A DNA stretch of 64,000 nucleotides from Ornithodoros turicata (lineage: Eukaryota > Arthropoda > Arachnida > Ixodida > Argasidae), in contig NC_088207.1 in assembly GCF_037126465.1 (NCBI RefSeq), forward strand, positions 38,624,143-38,688,142, in the 5' to 3' direction. Made by a program: the position numbers and the translations under genes. Of the stretch, positions 11,465 through 22,989 are shown in pieces (positions within the stretch are counted from its first letter, which is position 1; each line of letters opens with the position of its first letter). Below the pieces are notes generated by a model. It saw nothing but the letters and a program-made list of their open reading frames with translations, was not told where the DNA came from and did not search any database.

Positions 11465-14400
11465 TTATTTACGGGGGCCCCTCGACGCGTTACGGTTAGT
11501 GGCCGGTTGACTTTGCTCCGTCTCTGGACGATCGTGCCCAGGAAGGGCGGACAAATGGCTTCGCTGCGGCGAATGGTCAGGTGACTCGTCTTCGGGACCA
11601 CCAGACGGTGCTGTCTCTTTGGCAAGGGAAACGCCACCTACAGGAATAGCTCTTGCCTGAGAATTATTACTGACTTGTTTCTTCCCTTTTGTCTTCTTCC
11701 TCTCATGCTTGAGTGTCTGTAACTTATGGGACAGCTCTGCCGTGAGTACCTCCATTTCTTCTATGACTATGGACTCAATGGACTTCTTGTCGTGCGTATC
11801 GGAAGGATGACCCGCTGTCGCTGATGTTGCATCGAAAGGTTTTGAGGCGGCTGTGCTTTGCGGTCTTCCATCTTTGACGGCTTCTGTGTCTTTTGGAATT
11901 GATTGTCTTCTAGGCTGGTCCGTCGTAGAAGCCTGGATTGCTTGTCTTCTAGGCTGGTCCGTCGTAGAAGCCTGGATTGCTTGTCTTCTAGGCTGATCCG
12001 TCGTAGAAGCCTGGGTTGCTTGTCTTAAAGGCCCCTGTTTTTCTGCTTCCACGCCTTCTACAGAAGCGTCAAGCACTTGATATTCCCTGGTTGGTTCAGC
12101 CACTGGCTTCTTAATGGTTACGCCTGTCTCGGAGTCAATGGTCTTGGAAGGCAGCTTGATGTTATCTTGTGCCGCCTTAGTGGGAACATCAGGCTGAGCA
12201 GCTGGAGCCTCGTTCCGCGAGTCAGGCTCGATAGCTTTGGTATCGATCGCATGCTTGGTAGAGGGTACTGCTTTCTCGATTATTAGCGAAACGTCAACTG
12301 TTCGTTTTGACGCTGTGCTCTTCAAAGCTGGCGTACCTGGATGAGGCCAAGGCTGCGGCAGCTGTTGTGAGACAGGCTGTGGAACAGGCGTGGTAAAATC
12401 ACGAGCAACAGGCTGTACTAAAGGCTTAAATTGAGACAGTGCCATGTTCTGCTGCTGTGCTTGCCCAATCTTCTCCATCATCATACTTTTGTTAGCAAGC
12501 AGTTGTGCATTTTCGTCCCACATAGGGGGCACCATTGTCCACGGCGAAATTGGCTGTCCAGGTTTCGTTAGCGGTGATTGAATCATCTGCGCCATCTTGC
12601 CCTTCCCATGCTGCATGACATCTCTCTTGACGGGTTTTGCCTGTGGTGAAACCTCGGGTCGCGGGCTTCGTCTCTCCTCTTTGGCTACAACCGCTAACGG
12701 CTTCCCTTTTCTCTTCCCGTTTGTTTTGTCTTCTGAGGGAGGCACTGCTTTCTTTCTATCCTCTTTCTTTGGCGTTTTTTTCTTTTCTTCCTTTTGCGGT
12801 GTTTCAGACGATACAGATTCCTTCGAAGACACGTCTTCGGATGATTTTGAAGAGGTCAACGAGGTCCCGCTGGCCGATGATATGGACTTACAGCGCCGTC
12901 TCATTCGTGCGAGTGACCTCCTCCTCCTTCTGGGCGAAGTCGAATCGACTGAGCCTTTGGATTCCCTGCGCAGCGTAGGACCAGCAACGGTGATGTCCGT
13001 TTGCATAGCTGAAGTCATACATTCATCAGCACCGACGTCGATTTGCACGCTTCGGCGTCGGAGAGGATGAGGTTTATCTGTCTCTTGAGTCTTCTGTTCT
13101 TTAGGGGTACCTTCGACAGGTTTTGCCAAAGAGCTATCTTTCAGCTTTGTTTCGTCAGCCTTCTTCTCTGATGATTCCTCTGCCTTTTTCTCCGGTGGCT
13201 TCGACTCTACTGGTTGTGACAACATCAGTTCTGTTTGTTTACTTTTCCTTCTGGACTTCCTCGGTTTCTCTTTTGATTCGTCTGACTTTTTTTCTGCAGA
13301 TGCGTCTGTAGGTTTAGATGGCAGATTTTCGGTCTTGTCTATCTCTTGGCCTTTCTTCTTGGACTTTCCAAGTTTTTCCTTCGAGCCTCCTTTGGTTGGT
13401 TGCTGTTCGGAACTTTCTCCTTTCTCCTTTGACACGTCTTTGTCTTTAGATATTTTTGCAGATTGTGATTCCGTAGTCAATGATTCGAGGGTGCTCATAG
13501 CGCTGCTCTCGCCAGCACTCTTTCTCTTTCTGGAAACCGACGCCCTTCGTTTGCGCCTAGGCCTGGCTTTTCCTTTGCCTTTAAGGTCGTCTTCGCTTAC
13601 ATCTCTGGTTGATTTCGACGCTTTGACGGCATCGCCCTTCGTGGAGTCTTTCCTTCGTCCCCTGATCGCGCCCGATGTTTCGGTTTCTTCAATGGTGGAA
13701 GCTTCTGACAACTCGGTGCGATGCTTCCCCTTTGACATCTTTCGCTTCGATGCCGGTTTCTGCTTGGCACCTTCAGGATGCTCAGCACCAGTCGTTTTTT
13801 GTTTTTCTTCTTTCGTCTCCCGTTTGAACTCTGAGGAGAGCTTCTCCTCGTCTTCCAATACTTCCTTTTTGCCTTTCTCTTCCGATGCACGCCTCCTTGA
13901 CGGCTTCTTAACGCACGGTTCCTCTGGCTCAACCCGATGCCTTGGCAGTTTAACAGCTTGCTCAGCCAGTACCCCTTCATGTCGCATGGAAGGTTTAAGT
14001 TCCTTGATTGAGCTCGCTCCTTCATCGGTCGAACGCGCCCGAACTGATGACGCAGCTGACGCAAGGGATTCTTGCGACCCTTTGTAGACAATTCGTATGT
14101 TCACTGTTATCTCACTGTCACTCTTGGAAACTTCTGGGCCGTGACTTCCCACTACTTTCGGAACGAAATCCCTCTCATAACCTGGCGGGTGCATTCGACT
14201 GGACCCCGTTGCAGGTAGTGAGGGCTGACCAATCACTTCTTGGAAGGCCTCCAGACGAGCCGTGTGTGCCAACTGCGATGGACTTTTGTCCAAATCTGCG
14301 GTCGCCACGCTGGTGGCGCGGATTCGTTCAACTCGAGGCCGCTGTAACGCGTAAGACTGAACAGGTAGATATTCCTCGGGTCCTTCAGCTGCTTTCCTTG

Positions 14401-15373
14401 ATGAAGAGCTTCTCTGCGTTACGCAGGATGCAATATACGTCATTGGAGCCTCGTCGGAGTGCTTGATGTCTGTGATGCTGGCCGCTCTCATCATCCGAGC
14501 AGATTTCCTTCGATCGCGAGCTTCAACATATATAACGTCTTCACTCTCTTCTGACGACACTCTCCTTGAGTTGGAGTGCAATAACGGGCAACCTACATTA
14601 CCGGGGAGTTGCATCGCTTCACAGCTTTCCTTATTGGACATTGCACTAGCAAGATTAGTGAACATCTGGATACCGTCTTGTATTTTCATAAGACTCCAAG
14701 ACAACGTGTCGCTTGCCGAATCGTCCATAGCGCGCAGAGGGGGAGGATCCTGCTGACTTGGGGAGACAGTAAGACTTCCACAACGAGAGCAAAGCTCATG
14801 GAACGGATGGTCGTGACCTGGTCTTAACGACCGGTCGTAGATATTACGGATCTTCAACGGTGAAGAATCGGGGTATGTTACGGGAGAGCCGCAGGTCCTA
14901 CAATATCGTGTCACCCTGGAAGAACAGGCAATTGCAGTGTCCGACACGCTTCGTACGGCTTGGCAAATGCGGTGCACAGTTTCCGCTTGTTCTCTCGCAA
15001 CAGGAACTGCCGAACATTCCGGACATGCAGCGGGACGTGCACGAGAAGTGTCGGTTTGCTTCGGTCGACTCTTCTTGGGGATCCGGAGCAACATAGATGT
15101 TACTGTGGTGTCGTCCTCCCCGGGCGGTGCAAGAGCAATCACAGGTTTCATCTTGGACGTGGCTAGTGCCTTGTTGACTTTCCTGGAAGCCATGTCGTGC
15201 AACGGCCACAGAATATCACGACGAATGTCACAGTGAATGTCTCGCTTTTGTGCTGGTGTCTTACTGAGCACGCGCAGGCTTCTTTTTCCGTTCCAACATG
15301 ATATGAGCTCGTGCTGTGTTTCAGCCCATGGTACAGTGCTGGACAAAAGTTTACGGAACACGCTCCGGCGCAT
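11465..15373 (-). CDS. large low-complexity Lys/Glu/Ser-rich protein, intronless, unrecognised
   Basis: I do not recognise this 1302-codon frame. The N-terminal ~270 residues are the least biased part and hold three CxxC pairs (about C117/C120, C158/C161, C195/C198). The last two are 34 residues apart and could form a zinc ribbon. From about residue 420 to 900 the protein is highly charged (Lys, Glu, Arg, Ser), with frequent KEK/SKE words and repeated SRRKSK-type basic patches; it is probably disordered. Near residues 1115-1155 a 13-residue unit (RRQAIQASTTDQP) repeats three to four times in tandem, matching a 39-bp DNA repeat. Two starts are possible: the first ATG at 15373, or M61 (15193), which has a good context (GACATGG) and a more typical sequence after it. 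No intron, retrocopy poly-A tail or TE domain is visible. An uninterrupted frame this long in repeat-rich DNA argues for a real gene. Function is unknown; a nuclear or cytoskeletal scaffold role would be guesswork. Confidence 0.72.
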   Translation of the reverse strand: MRRSVFRKLLSSTVPWAETQHELISCWNGKRSLRVLSKTPAQKRDIHCDIRRDILWPLHDMASRKVNKALATSKMKPVIALAPPGEDDTTVTSMLLRIPKKSRPKQTDTSRARPAACPECSAVPVAREQAETVHRICQAVRSVSDTAIACSSRVTRYCRTCGSPVTYPDSSPLKIRNIYDRSLRPGHDHPFHELCSRCGSLTVSPSQQDPPPLRAMDDSASDTLSWSLMKIQDGIQMFTNLASAMSNKESCEAMQLPGNVGCPLLHSNSRRVSSEESEDVIYVEARDRRKSARMMRAASITDIKHSDEAPMTYIASCVTQRSSSSRKAAEGPEEYLPVQSYALQRPRVERIRATSVATADLDKSPSQLAHTARLEAFQEVIGQPSLPATGSSRMHPPGYERDFVPKVVGSHGPEVSKSDSEITVNIRIVYKGSQESLASAASSVRARSTDEGASSIKELKPSMRHEGVLAEQAVKLPRHRVEPEEPCVKKPSRRRASEEKGKKEVLEDEEKLSSEFKRETKEEKQKTTGAEHPEGAKQKPASKRKMSKGKHRTELSEASTIEETETSGAIRGRRKDSTKGDAVKASKSTRDVSEDDLKGKGKARPRRKRRASVSRKRKSAGESSAMSTLESLTTESQSAKISKDKDVSKEKGESSEQQPTKGGSKEKLGKSKKKGQEIDKTENLPSKPTDASAEKKSDESKEKPRKSRRKSKQTELMLSQPVESKPPEKKAEESSEKKADETKLKDSSLAKPVEGTPKEQKTQETDKPHPLRRRSVQIDVGADECMTSAMQTDITVAGPTLRRESKGSVDSTSPRRRRRSLARMRRRCKSISSASGTSLTSSKSSEDVSSKESVSSETPQKEEKKKTPKKEDRKKAVPPSEDKTNGKRKGKPLAVVAKEERRSPRPEVSPQAKPVKRDVMQHGKGKMAQMIQSPLTKPGQPISPWTMVPPMWDENAQLLANKSMMMEKIGQAQQQNMALSQFKPLVQPVARDFTTPVPQPVSQQLPQPWPHPGTPALKSTASKRTVDVSLIIEKAVPSTKHAIDTKAIEPDSRNEAPAAQPDVPTKAAQDNIKLPSKTIDSETGVTIKKPVAEPTREYQVLDASVEGVEAEKQGPLRQATQASTTDQPRRQAIQASTTDQPRRQAIQASTTDQPRRQSIPKDTEAVKDGRPQSTAASKPFDATSATAGHPSDTHDKKSIESIVIEEMEVLTAELSHKLQTLKHERKKTKGKKQVSNNSQARAIPVGGVSLAKETAPSGGPEDESPDHSPQRSHLSALPGHDRPETEQSQPATNRNASRGPRK
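11900..12035 (-). repeat. 39-bp in-frame minisatellite inside the 1302-codon gene
   Basis: Three near-identical 39-bp units (containing 'cttctaggctggtccgtcg') plus partial flanking units encode tandem RRQAIQASTTDQP. The period is a multiple of three, so copy-number change would keep the reading frame. Confidence 0.85.
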
Positions 15374-15526
15374 TCCTTCCTCAGAGTGAGATCCTAGCAG
15401 GACATACAGACATGTGCTTAGGTAACCCAGTCACCTGTTTCTAGGTCCGTACGGTACCATTCACCTTCTTTTTATGTCTTTCCGGGAAATGAGCCATAAG
15501 TATCTGGCTTGCTACTCGACTAGACA

Positions 15527-15547
15527 AAAAAAAAAAAAAAAAAAAAA
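15527..15547 (+). repeat. poly-A tract
   Basis: An uninterrupted run of about 21 A. It lies upstream of the minus-strand gene and is not a retrocopy tail for it, because a retrocopy tail would be at the 11.4-kb end. Confidence 0.8.
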
Positions 15548-15588
15548 CGATCGTTACACGTTGAAATTCATGTCACACATTGTAAGGC

Positions 15589-16075
15589 CCTGGCGATGAA
15601 ACTCCTCATTCATCTCACAATGAAGTTGTTGTTGTTACTCTCGTCCAAGAATATGAGAAGGAATTTTGCGGCCTTGAAATTTGGCGCCGAGGATTTCCTT
15701 CAGAAGCGCGACTCTGTTAATCTTGAATAGGCTTTCTTGTATAGATTCGGTTTCCTCTCTTGAAATATTTAGAGCAGTAAATGAGTACGTGCTCTATAGT
15801 GCGTTGTGCGTGGTAGGGTGCATCTACTGCCAGCCTAATTTTGAATTCATGTGCCTTGGTGAAGGAGGTTCCCACGCGGAATCCGGGAATGCTGATGGAT
15901 GGCGGCTTTCCTTTCATGAATTTATGTCCCGTGTATTTCCTATCGCCATCGAGACCCTGAAGGCGATGGTCTCTCCACCGTGGGTTCTTCAGCAGTTGTT
16001 GAATCTGTCCATGCAGCTGCAATGTCCTTAGCCAGTGCTCTGGCATCTGCTTTAGCACACGTTTGGGTATTCAGA
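15589..16075 (-). mobile_element. non-LTR retrotransposon 3' remnant (RNase H/C-terminal end plus 3' tail)
   Basis: Read on the minus strand, broken frames give words typical of the end of a LINE ORF2: 'AKADARALAKDIAAAW' then, in another frame, 'TIEHVLIYCSKY' (the H..L..C part of the C-terminal zinc-knuckle region). After the stop comes a 3' tail 'taacaacaacaacttcattg...gatgaatgaggagtttcatcg'. The same tail occurs at 21930-21994 and 26356-26408, marking a LINE 3' UTR family. Stops and frame changes make this a dead fragment. Confidence 0.65.
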
Positions 16076-17500
16076 ACATCCGGAGTGAATGCGCCTACTT
16101 CACCTACTTTATCGTTAGTAGGCGTTTTGCGATGATTGGGTATCGATAGGATGGCGACTTTATTTAATGTCTTGATTCCTGCACCTGTCTGTACATATGA
16201 AATAGTTCACTTTTTAAATTTTCATTGGATTATTGCTGGCTTGAATTGCTCAGCCTATACAAGTGGGTGCTTCCCGCCCGTGTATTGAGGAGCCGGTTGA
16301 TATGCCGTGACCGAGTCTATCTTTTAGCATTTCCCGGCTCTCTGGGTTGAAGACAGCAAATGTCAACCCCAACATTACGTTACTGAACTGTACGATACTG
16401 AACTCGCGGATTATCAAGACAGAAAAAGAAGTAATATGCACAACTTACGTACTACTTAATGCAGTCGTTCTCCAATCACATTTTATTTAGGCGTATAGTA
16501 GGTGCCTTGCTTGTGACTAAACGTTTGCGGGACGCGGACACAAGAAAATAAGTGAAAAAGTGCACCGGTGACGCTCCGCACAGATGGGGCTTAGGACCGC
16601 TCAGGTAATACTACACGTAATACTTAAAGTTTCGTACTATAATACAAGGAAAAATGCATTGAGAGAATGAGTGTTATAATACAAATACAAGAATTACAGC
16701 AACAAAAGTATAATAACGCAAAGTATTACTATTACTGCCCACCCCTGTCATGCACTTCCATAACGACGGTTATGACACACTTCCAAGTCGAACCTCCCGC
16801 CACACCATTTCTATGAACCACACCAAGCATCGCCAGAACGCACAATAAAGGGTGGAAATACCCTATTTTTTCAATTGTCTGTCTCCATTCTTCCATAACC
16901 CACCGACACAACAAATATATCTATACCCTCCACCCCAACAACTGCTTGTTTCTTTCACGCGAAATCCTAAGTCCACTGCTGTAGTCGAGACAGAAGCGCA
17001 TCGTCATCGTGTGTTCCTTTCGTAAGCTTCCCATCCAGAAGGGAGGTCGGTCAGTCGACCGCGCCCTCGCTGTCACCCACTTCCTCGAGCTACACAAGCG
17101 AAGCAATCGACCACTTATGGATGCCACATGTGCATCCATGCAGCTGAGCTCCTTCAGGAAGCGGTGTTACGTAGGCGGCTGCAATGGATCCGCGCATTAT
17201 GTGTCACTTCAACTTCGTCAAATGCGTGATGTGCTCCAAGTTTATGGGAGCGAGAAGGCACGCACACCTTCGGGGGAAGAGTAGTACTCGTACCACATAG
17301 GCATGAAGAGTTCCATTAAAAGAGCGTGGAAGGCACCTCGAACACATTCTTTTGCCGCATGATACGGACATATACCATCTGCAGGAACTGTCGCGCAATA
17401 TACTTTTGTTCGGAAGTGCTCATTTCCTGAGCAAATTGAGCTTACACAACAGCGTACGCGCGGCGGCAGCGAACTCTCCCAGCTCCTTCTGGCTGTGTTG
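16076..17500. other. intergenic, no gene recognised
   Basis: No repeat family or exon-like segment could be supported. Confidence 0.4.
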
Positions 17501-17685
17501 TGACGTCAGATTATCCGAGTATTTTTATTGGTTGCCGAGGATCGTCTGCTGCAGTGAGGGAGCAAAGCGACCGGCCGGCTGCTCAGCGTCGGACGCGGAA
17601 CGCGCAGCGCCAAATACAACCGCAAACGGAAAGAAAGAAGAAAACAGAGTGCGCGCTTCACTACTGGACGGATGACGTGACGTCA
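17501..17685. promoter_or_regulatory. two consensus CRE palindromes flanking a CpG-rich segment
   Basis: TGACGTCA occurs at 17501-17508 and again at 17678-17685, with CpG-rich DNA between (for example 'ggacgcggaacgcgcagcgc'). TGACGTCA is the CREB/ATF site. The surroundings suit a promoter, but no transcript can be assigned on either strand. Confidence 0.35.
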
Positions 17686-20600
17686 CATACTGGTAGCTGA
17701 AGGAAGAAGCTTTACTGAACCGCGAGATCGAAAGCTCTCTTGCGCACCAGGATTGCGCGCGGCACTGGTATACTTCGTGCGAATACGTACGTGTGCCATC
17801 AGGGCTTGTAATCCTTTGTAATTTCTACTCCTCGATCCTCACACTCTCTCTTCTTCTTTTTTTTTTTTTTGTGCTTTTCTTTTTAGTTTTGAAATCATTC
17901 GTGCAGTGCCATACGGATAGTTTCGACCATACACAACACTTGAAGGGGACACAACCACTAGTGATGAATCACGTTTGTGCGTACCAAGTGAGCCATTTGC
18001 ACAGGAATACGTCAAGTGCAATCCGTGCCGTTGCCTAAACAGCATACTGTGGGCACCAGCGGAACCGTTGGATTACTTACTTTTCACTGTATTTAGGAAT
18101 ATCGAAGGATCATGAGCTGTGTTAATTACTTCCTTCAGAGTCCTTCCTAACACAGTTTCAGTCCTTCTGGTTGTCTGTTGCACATAGCTTTTCTTTTTGC
18201 GCCCTGTAAGGTGCAGGCCATGGGCATTTGCAAACCACTGGCATTTTGTGCGTGGTATTGTAAATATTGGTCCTAATCCTGCTCAAACCAAAAACAAGCG
18301 AATGTACAAGCTTCCATTGATCTTTGTCCTTTTCCGCAGTATATCATGGTGAACAAATGTGAAGCAATTGTGTTGTGCTGTATTATTAGACCCACTGCTT
18401 CAACATCTTGAACACAAGGTAGCAAAGAGTTGCAGCGAGAGCTCTGAGAGGCCACAACAGCCGCGGGAACACTGAAGTGCTGCACACGTCATCCCAATTG
18501 ACAAGCTCAATTATTTCCGCAGAAGGCTACACAGTGGCAGACACTGAGATGCTGGGAAATTGTACAATAAGTTAACACTAATGGAACAGTGCCGCGGTCT
18601 TTGCTCTTCAGTTACTCAGGCTGTTCTATTGAGAAATTCACTGCGCGATCGAGTCCAAGGTGTATACAGTCGGCCACCGTTCATCCAACACTGGTCGTTT
18701 CCAGCGAAAATTTCCGGCCAGCGAGGGATCCAGATCAACAAAACGTGAGGGCAGAGAAGCCAAGACATGCCATCAGGCTTCTGGTTGTTCGGAAGCTGCT
18801 CGTCGTCAAGGCATCTATTATTCTGGGCTCCTTGAACTTGCCCGTGGCATTTGCCTGACCACCATTATTCCTTTGTCCAAAAATTGCCGAAGCAGTTCTT
18901 CAATGCCGCATTTCAGAGTTGATGGCTTTCAGTGATGGAACCTAAGAGAATTTTTTCGTCCCCTGATTGAAGGTTCAGAGTCATCATGCTGATTCATACT
19001 GCACAACGGTAGAGTCGCCCAGAGATTTCGAGTTCAGTTTTTGCATTAGGGAGCGTAGCTCAGCAAGGTCTTTGACTGGGTTTTCACCGGGGTTTTCAAC
19101 GGTCAGTCTATCCGATGCGAATAGTCAACCCAAGTGTTGTGTTCTCGTTCTTGGTCCTGCACACTGCAGTCGCTTTCCACGCTAATTTCGATCCCCTCAA
19201 CGCTTCCGCTGACACGAAGTCCGCATGGCCAAAAACCAATATAGGTTATACAACGCATCTCTCACCTCCAAAGCGGATAAGTGAAGAAGATTGCTGGGTA
19301 TTTTCAGCGGAAAGTTCCTCGAAATTTTCCTCCGAACCCGGGAAAGTGAACCCCCGATAAAGTACGGCAAATTTCACTGACTGGAATCCGTCCATGTGGT
19401 TCCCCTTCCGGATGGCGCGCAGGATCCGGATCCGGAAGTCCGTGTAAGCGGGGGGTCCACCGTACCATGTATATTGTCGTGCAATAATATTGGTGCCCGC
19501 GTCGTGCATATATACGCTTTCTAATCTCCTTTTCTTCCTTTTTCAGACTTGTAATGCCCTGAAGGTAGCCCAAATAAATAAGCAAATTTGCGTACGCATT
19601 GCCGTCTACCCGGGATTTGGGACGGCTTAGTCACAGGCGTGTAAGAGGGTCACTTGAAAGGCGATCCCTCCGTGCAAGGCCACTTAATTCTAGGGTGGGA
19701 AGCGTCCCAGCGCGATTTGCTCCTTATACGCGGGTCAATTTACGCTGTCGCAGCGCAAGTAACGATTAGGAGTTGCAGTACAAAATCAGTATTAAGTTCA
19801 CGCGCTGTGCATTACTCATGGAGTCATGGTCAGAAAGCAATGGGCGAGGGGAGAACGCTCAGCAAGATTTTTCTTCCAATTAATTTTTTTATCGTAAGAT
19901 GTATATTGCGAAGGGGTGGTATTTCCGAGTGTTTCCATGCCTCCGGTATCTATGATAGAGAAGAACAAGAGAATTGCCAAATGCCTGGTTAAAAGTTTTT
20001 GAGCATCATTTAGGATGTACTATTTCAATCCAATTGTTGATCATGTGAACAGAGAATATACCGTCTTCTGAATCCGTGGCTGAGTACGACTAAAAGTCGT
20101 ATACGATCCCTGCCTGTTGAATGTATATCAAGTTTGCGAGCGCGTTAGAGTATGTACAGTCCCTGCTTGACAGGACATCCTCGGCATCTGGTTCCTTGCT
20201 TGAACCTGCGTTCTGGTTCCCTGGGCTTATTGCATAGCGCGATCAGAAGTACCTCGCTCGAAATCCTGCCTCAACTGTCAAGCTGTCAACCAGGTGTCAC
20301 CAGGCAATATTTTTCGCTCTGCGGTGCGTTCGTTCTAGCGGTGCAATCGAATTTACAAAAAACAATCTTATAAATCAGCCGCAGACACCCAACACGATTC
20401 TGACGGATTGGACGGATTTTCTTCGCAGCTCACGCGACGTTTATACATGCTTGAGATGTGCCGCTGTACGTCACTACACGTACTGTAGTCAGGTGATAGG
20501 AGGAGCATACGTCACCACGTCCTCTCTTTCTGCGATGCGCTCTTTCCACGAGGAGAAGAATTTTTCAAAGGTGCGCGGAACAAAGCCCTCGCTCTGTAAG

Positions 20601-21424
20601 TCACCTGTAGAACGAATTATTTAATACATTATTTATTTAGCTTTAGCTCCTTTTACTTGCAGCCACAGACTTCGAGAATAGCTAGCGTTCTATTCAAATA
20701 GTCTAAATTTTCAATTACATATGCCTTTTGTATCGCGTGGATTTTAAACATCGTCCTTTACCTTACGTAGTTTCAGTTTCGAGGAGCGTGCACGGGCCTA
20801 ACGCATAGCGTCACTTTCTTGCGTTCAACGCTATCGACGATATTAATCTTCATGGCAGCGAGTCTGCGATGACCCGACGCGTTCAAGAGCAAACGATTGC
20901 ATTCAGAACTGAACGCTTTTGTGTCGCTGCGGTTTTAGCAATTCTTTCAACGTCTTTTGTTCGCTGCCCTTCGAGGAGCGCACATTGTGCAGAGGTCCGG
21001 AACGAATATGCGTCCTCACACGTGGGATCGATCCATATGCTATTGTTTTTTTAACAATAAAGATGGCCGTAGGAGATGGTCTCGTTTGTCATTCACAGTA
21101 TACACAGCCATAGTTACATACCGGAAATGCAGTTATATAATAACGACCTCACATGGAGGAAAGACGCGCGTGAGCGCCAAAGGTGTCATAGGATGACGGT
21201 ATCAATGCTGAACTCTGCGTTTCATGCATTGTGTGGTCCCAATATTGGAAGCACTCACGCAACCAACATGCGACATAGTCGTGTACGAATGAGTCTAACT
21301 GGCAGACGACACGTCAAGATACTTGGTAGATTGGACGCTGAAAGTGAGAAATGGATAGCGCTGTTGAACATATGTTTCAGCGCGAATGAACAACAAATCT
21401 AACACCGTTTCTGTCACCACAGAA
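17686..21424. other. intergenic, mostly unassigned
   Basis: Apart from the weak secreted-exon candidate, nothing could be assigned. The 19.3-19.5 kb stretch is locally GC-rich with 'ggatccggatccgg'. No ORF has domain support. Confidence 0.4.
19115..19252 (+). CDS. possible first exon of a secreted protein (weak)
   Basis: The frame starts with a signal-peptide-like sequence (MRIVNPSVVFSFLVLHTAVA, then FHANFDPLNAS) and could splice at 'aatatag|gttata' near 19250. There is no partner exon, homology or poly(A) signal, so this may be chance. Confidence 0.15.
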
Positions 21425-21678
21425 GACCAGCGGCATGGCCACTGGGAGGTGGTGGGTTCGAATCCTACCACCGGCTGTGCTGTCTAAGGTTTTCCCTGGG
21501 TTTTCCGAAGACTTTCCAGACGAACGTTGGCACAGTTCCCCTGAAGTCTGCCTAGGACGCATACTAACCCCCCTGTCCCCCACTCCTTCCTGCTGTCCTC
21601 TCTCCATCTGTCCACGTCTGTACGCCGCTCATAGCCACCGTTGCTTCGCGGCGCTAACACGAAATAAATAAATAAAAA
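21425..21678 (+). mobile_element. Ruka-like SINE, full length
   Basis: The head 'gaccagcggcatggccactg' with B box 'gtgggttcgaatcctaccac', the complete body, and a tail 'gcgctaacacgaaataaata' with AATA repeats. This is the cleanest copy in the window. Confidence 0.9.
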
Positions 21679-21717
21679 ACACCATAGAAGGATATATGTC
21701 GTTCCAAGCAGAATAAC

Positions 21718-21785
21718 AACTTTGCCCAATATTGGCTCGTCCAATATGTTGGACCAGTATTGCCAATATATGCATCCAATATTAG
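21718..21785. repeat. CCAATATTGG-type motif repeat, copy 2
   Basis: 'tgcccaatattggctcgtcc', 'aatatgttggaccagtattg' and 'ccaatatatgcatccaatat' reiterate the words seen at 526-625. Confidence 0.5.
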
Positions 21786-21929
21786 ACCGAGGTGTTGTGC
21801 TGCTTCGGTTGGGTAGCTTCTTTCGGCGCTCTCTCTATACTCTCTATTTTAAACTATTTCAAGCGGCACACAAGAAAATTTGTGGCACATGAAAATTTCA
21901 TTCCCCGCATCACCACCAGCAATGGGGCA

Positions 21930-21994
21930 GAGTATCGCCCCCTGGCGATGAAATTCCCAATCCATCATTTCGCAATAAAGTTGTTGTTGTTGTT
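21930..21994 (-). mobile_element. LINE 3' tail fragment
   Basis: The reverse complement reads 'caacaacaacaactttattg' then 'cgaaatgatggattgggaat' and 'ttcatcgccagggggcga'. This is the same 3' tail as the LINE remnant at 15589. Only the end of the element is present. Confidence 0.65.
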
Positions 21995-22074
21995 TGAGTC
22001 AGAAACGCAACCTCATTCAGCGTCCTGATGATTCCTGGCGGTCCGATAATTACTCGACACTCCCAGCAAGGGAT

Positions 22075-22272
22075 GAACAGCACAGTATATTGGCCCGATA
22101 CGGGCAACACTAGTCCGATACTGGACCAATATAGGGCAAAGATACAATACACAGTTGCGCCAAGATGTTGTGCTGCGTGGGAGCCAACCAGCACAATATC
22201 GATATCGATAACACCGGTCCAGTAGTGGAACAATGTTGACTATATTATCCACTCAATATTGAGCCAAAGATG
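22075..22272. repeat. CCAATATTGG-type motif repeat, copy 3
   Basis: 'agtatattggcccgatacgg', 'gtccgatactggaccaatat', 'gttgtgctgcgtgggagcca' and 'atccactcaatattgagcca'. 'gttgtgctgc' also appears at 21793, next to copy 2. Confidence 0.5.
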
Positions 22273-22372
22273 GTACGCTGCGTGTATATTTGATAATTTC
22301 GAAGCTAGAGTGTAGCTAGCGAGCATTACAATTCCCCAGGGGATAATGTGCTTGAAGAAAAATACTGTCTAT

Positions 22373-22391
22373 GGGGGGGGGGGGGGGGGGG
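22373..22391 (+). repeat. poly-G tract followed by AACC-rich simple repeat
   Basis: Nineteen consecutive G, then 'aactcaaccaaacaaccaaa' and related words to about 22430. The length may be unreliable in the assembly. Confidence 0.85.
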
Positions 22392-22989
22392 AACTCAACC
22401 AAACAACCAAACTCAACCAACCAACTCAGAATCTTTAGTGGGTGGAAAACGAAGTGCTTGTCTCATGAAATAGACGACTTCAGAAAATCCCAGAGAGCTT
22501 AGCGTCGCTGTGAACTGTGGGAATTGCTTATCAGAAAGAAGGAGGAGGTCTCCAAACTGTTTCGATTTCTCCTCTCTCGGCCCATAGTCCACGAGGTGTC
22601 AAGGTCAGCGAAAACGAAACGTGAAGGACAGTTATCCCTTCCTCATGACAATAATTTCCCAGGATGCAACCCGTGCGCAAGGAGCACTGGGATTTCCTGA
22701 AATCGACTATTGTGTGTTACCTTCGCGCTGCGCATCTGTGTGATTCCAATGTCGCCAGCTTACCGTGATTACGACGCTACCGGACCTCACCGGTTACGGA
22801 TCTACTGGGAACTAGAGGGTGACATAGAGAGAGTTCGTATACACTATTCGAACCAAAACTACACCTGCCGTGAGAGAGAGAGAAAAAGAGTATAAGTGCA
22901 ATGACCGTGTCTTCTGTTTTTGTCACAGAAAAGCGCGGATCTCCCCGCGGGTGGAATACGCTACGGACGTAAGTCAGCTGTTTGCGCAG

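Noticed and set aside
12597..14466. Long plus-strand frames (250, 157, 152 and 113 codons) opposite the 1302-codon gene
   Set aside because: They are antisense shadows of a Lys/Glu/Ser-rich frame; such codon bias leaves the complementary strand open, and they show no independent features.
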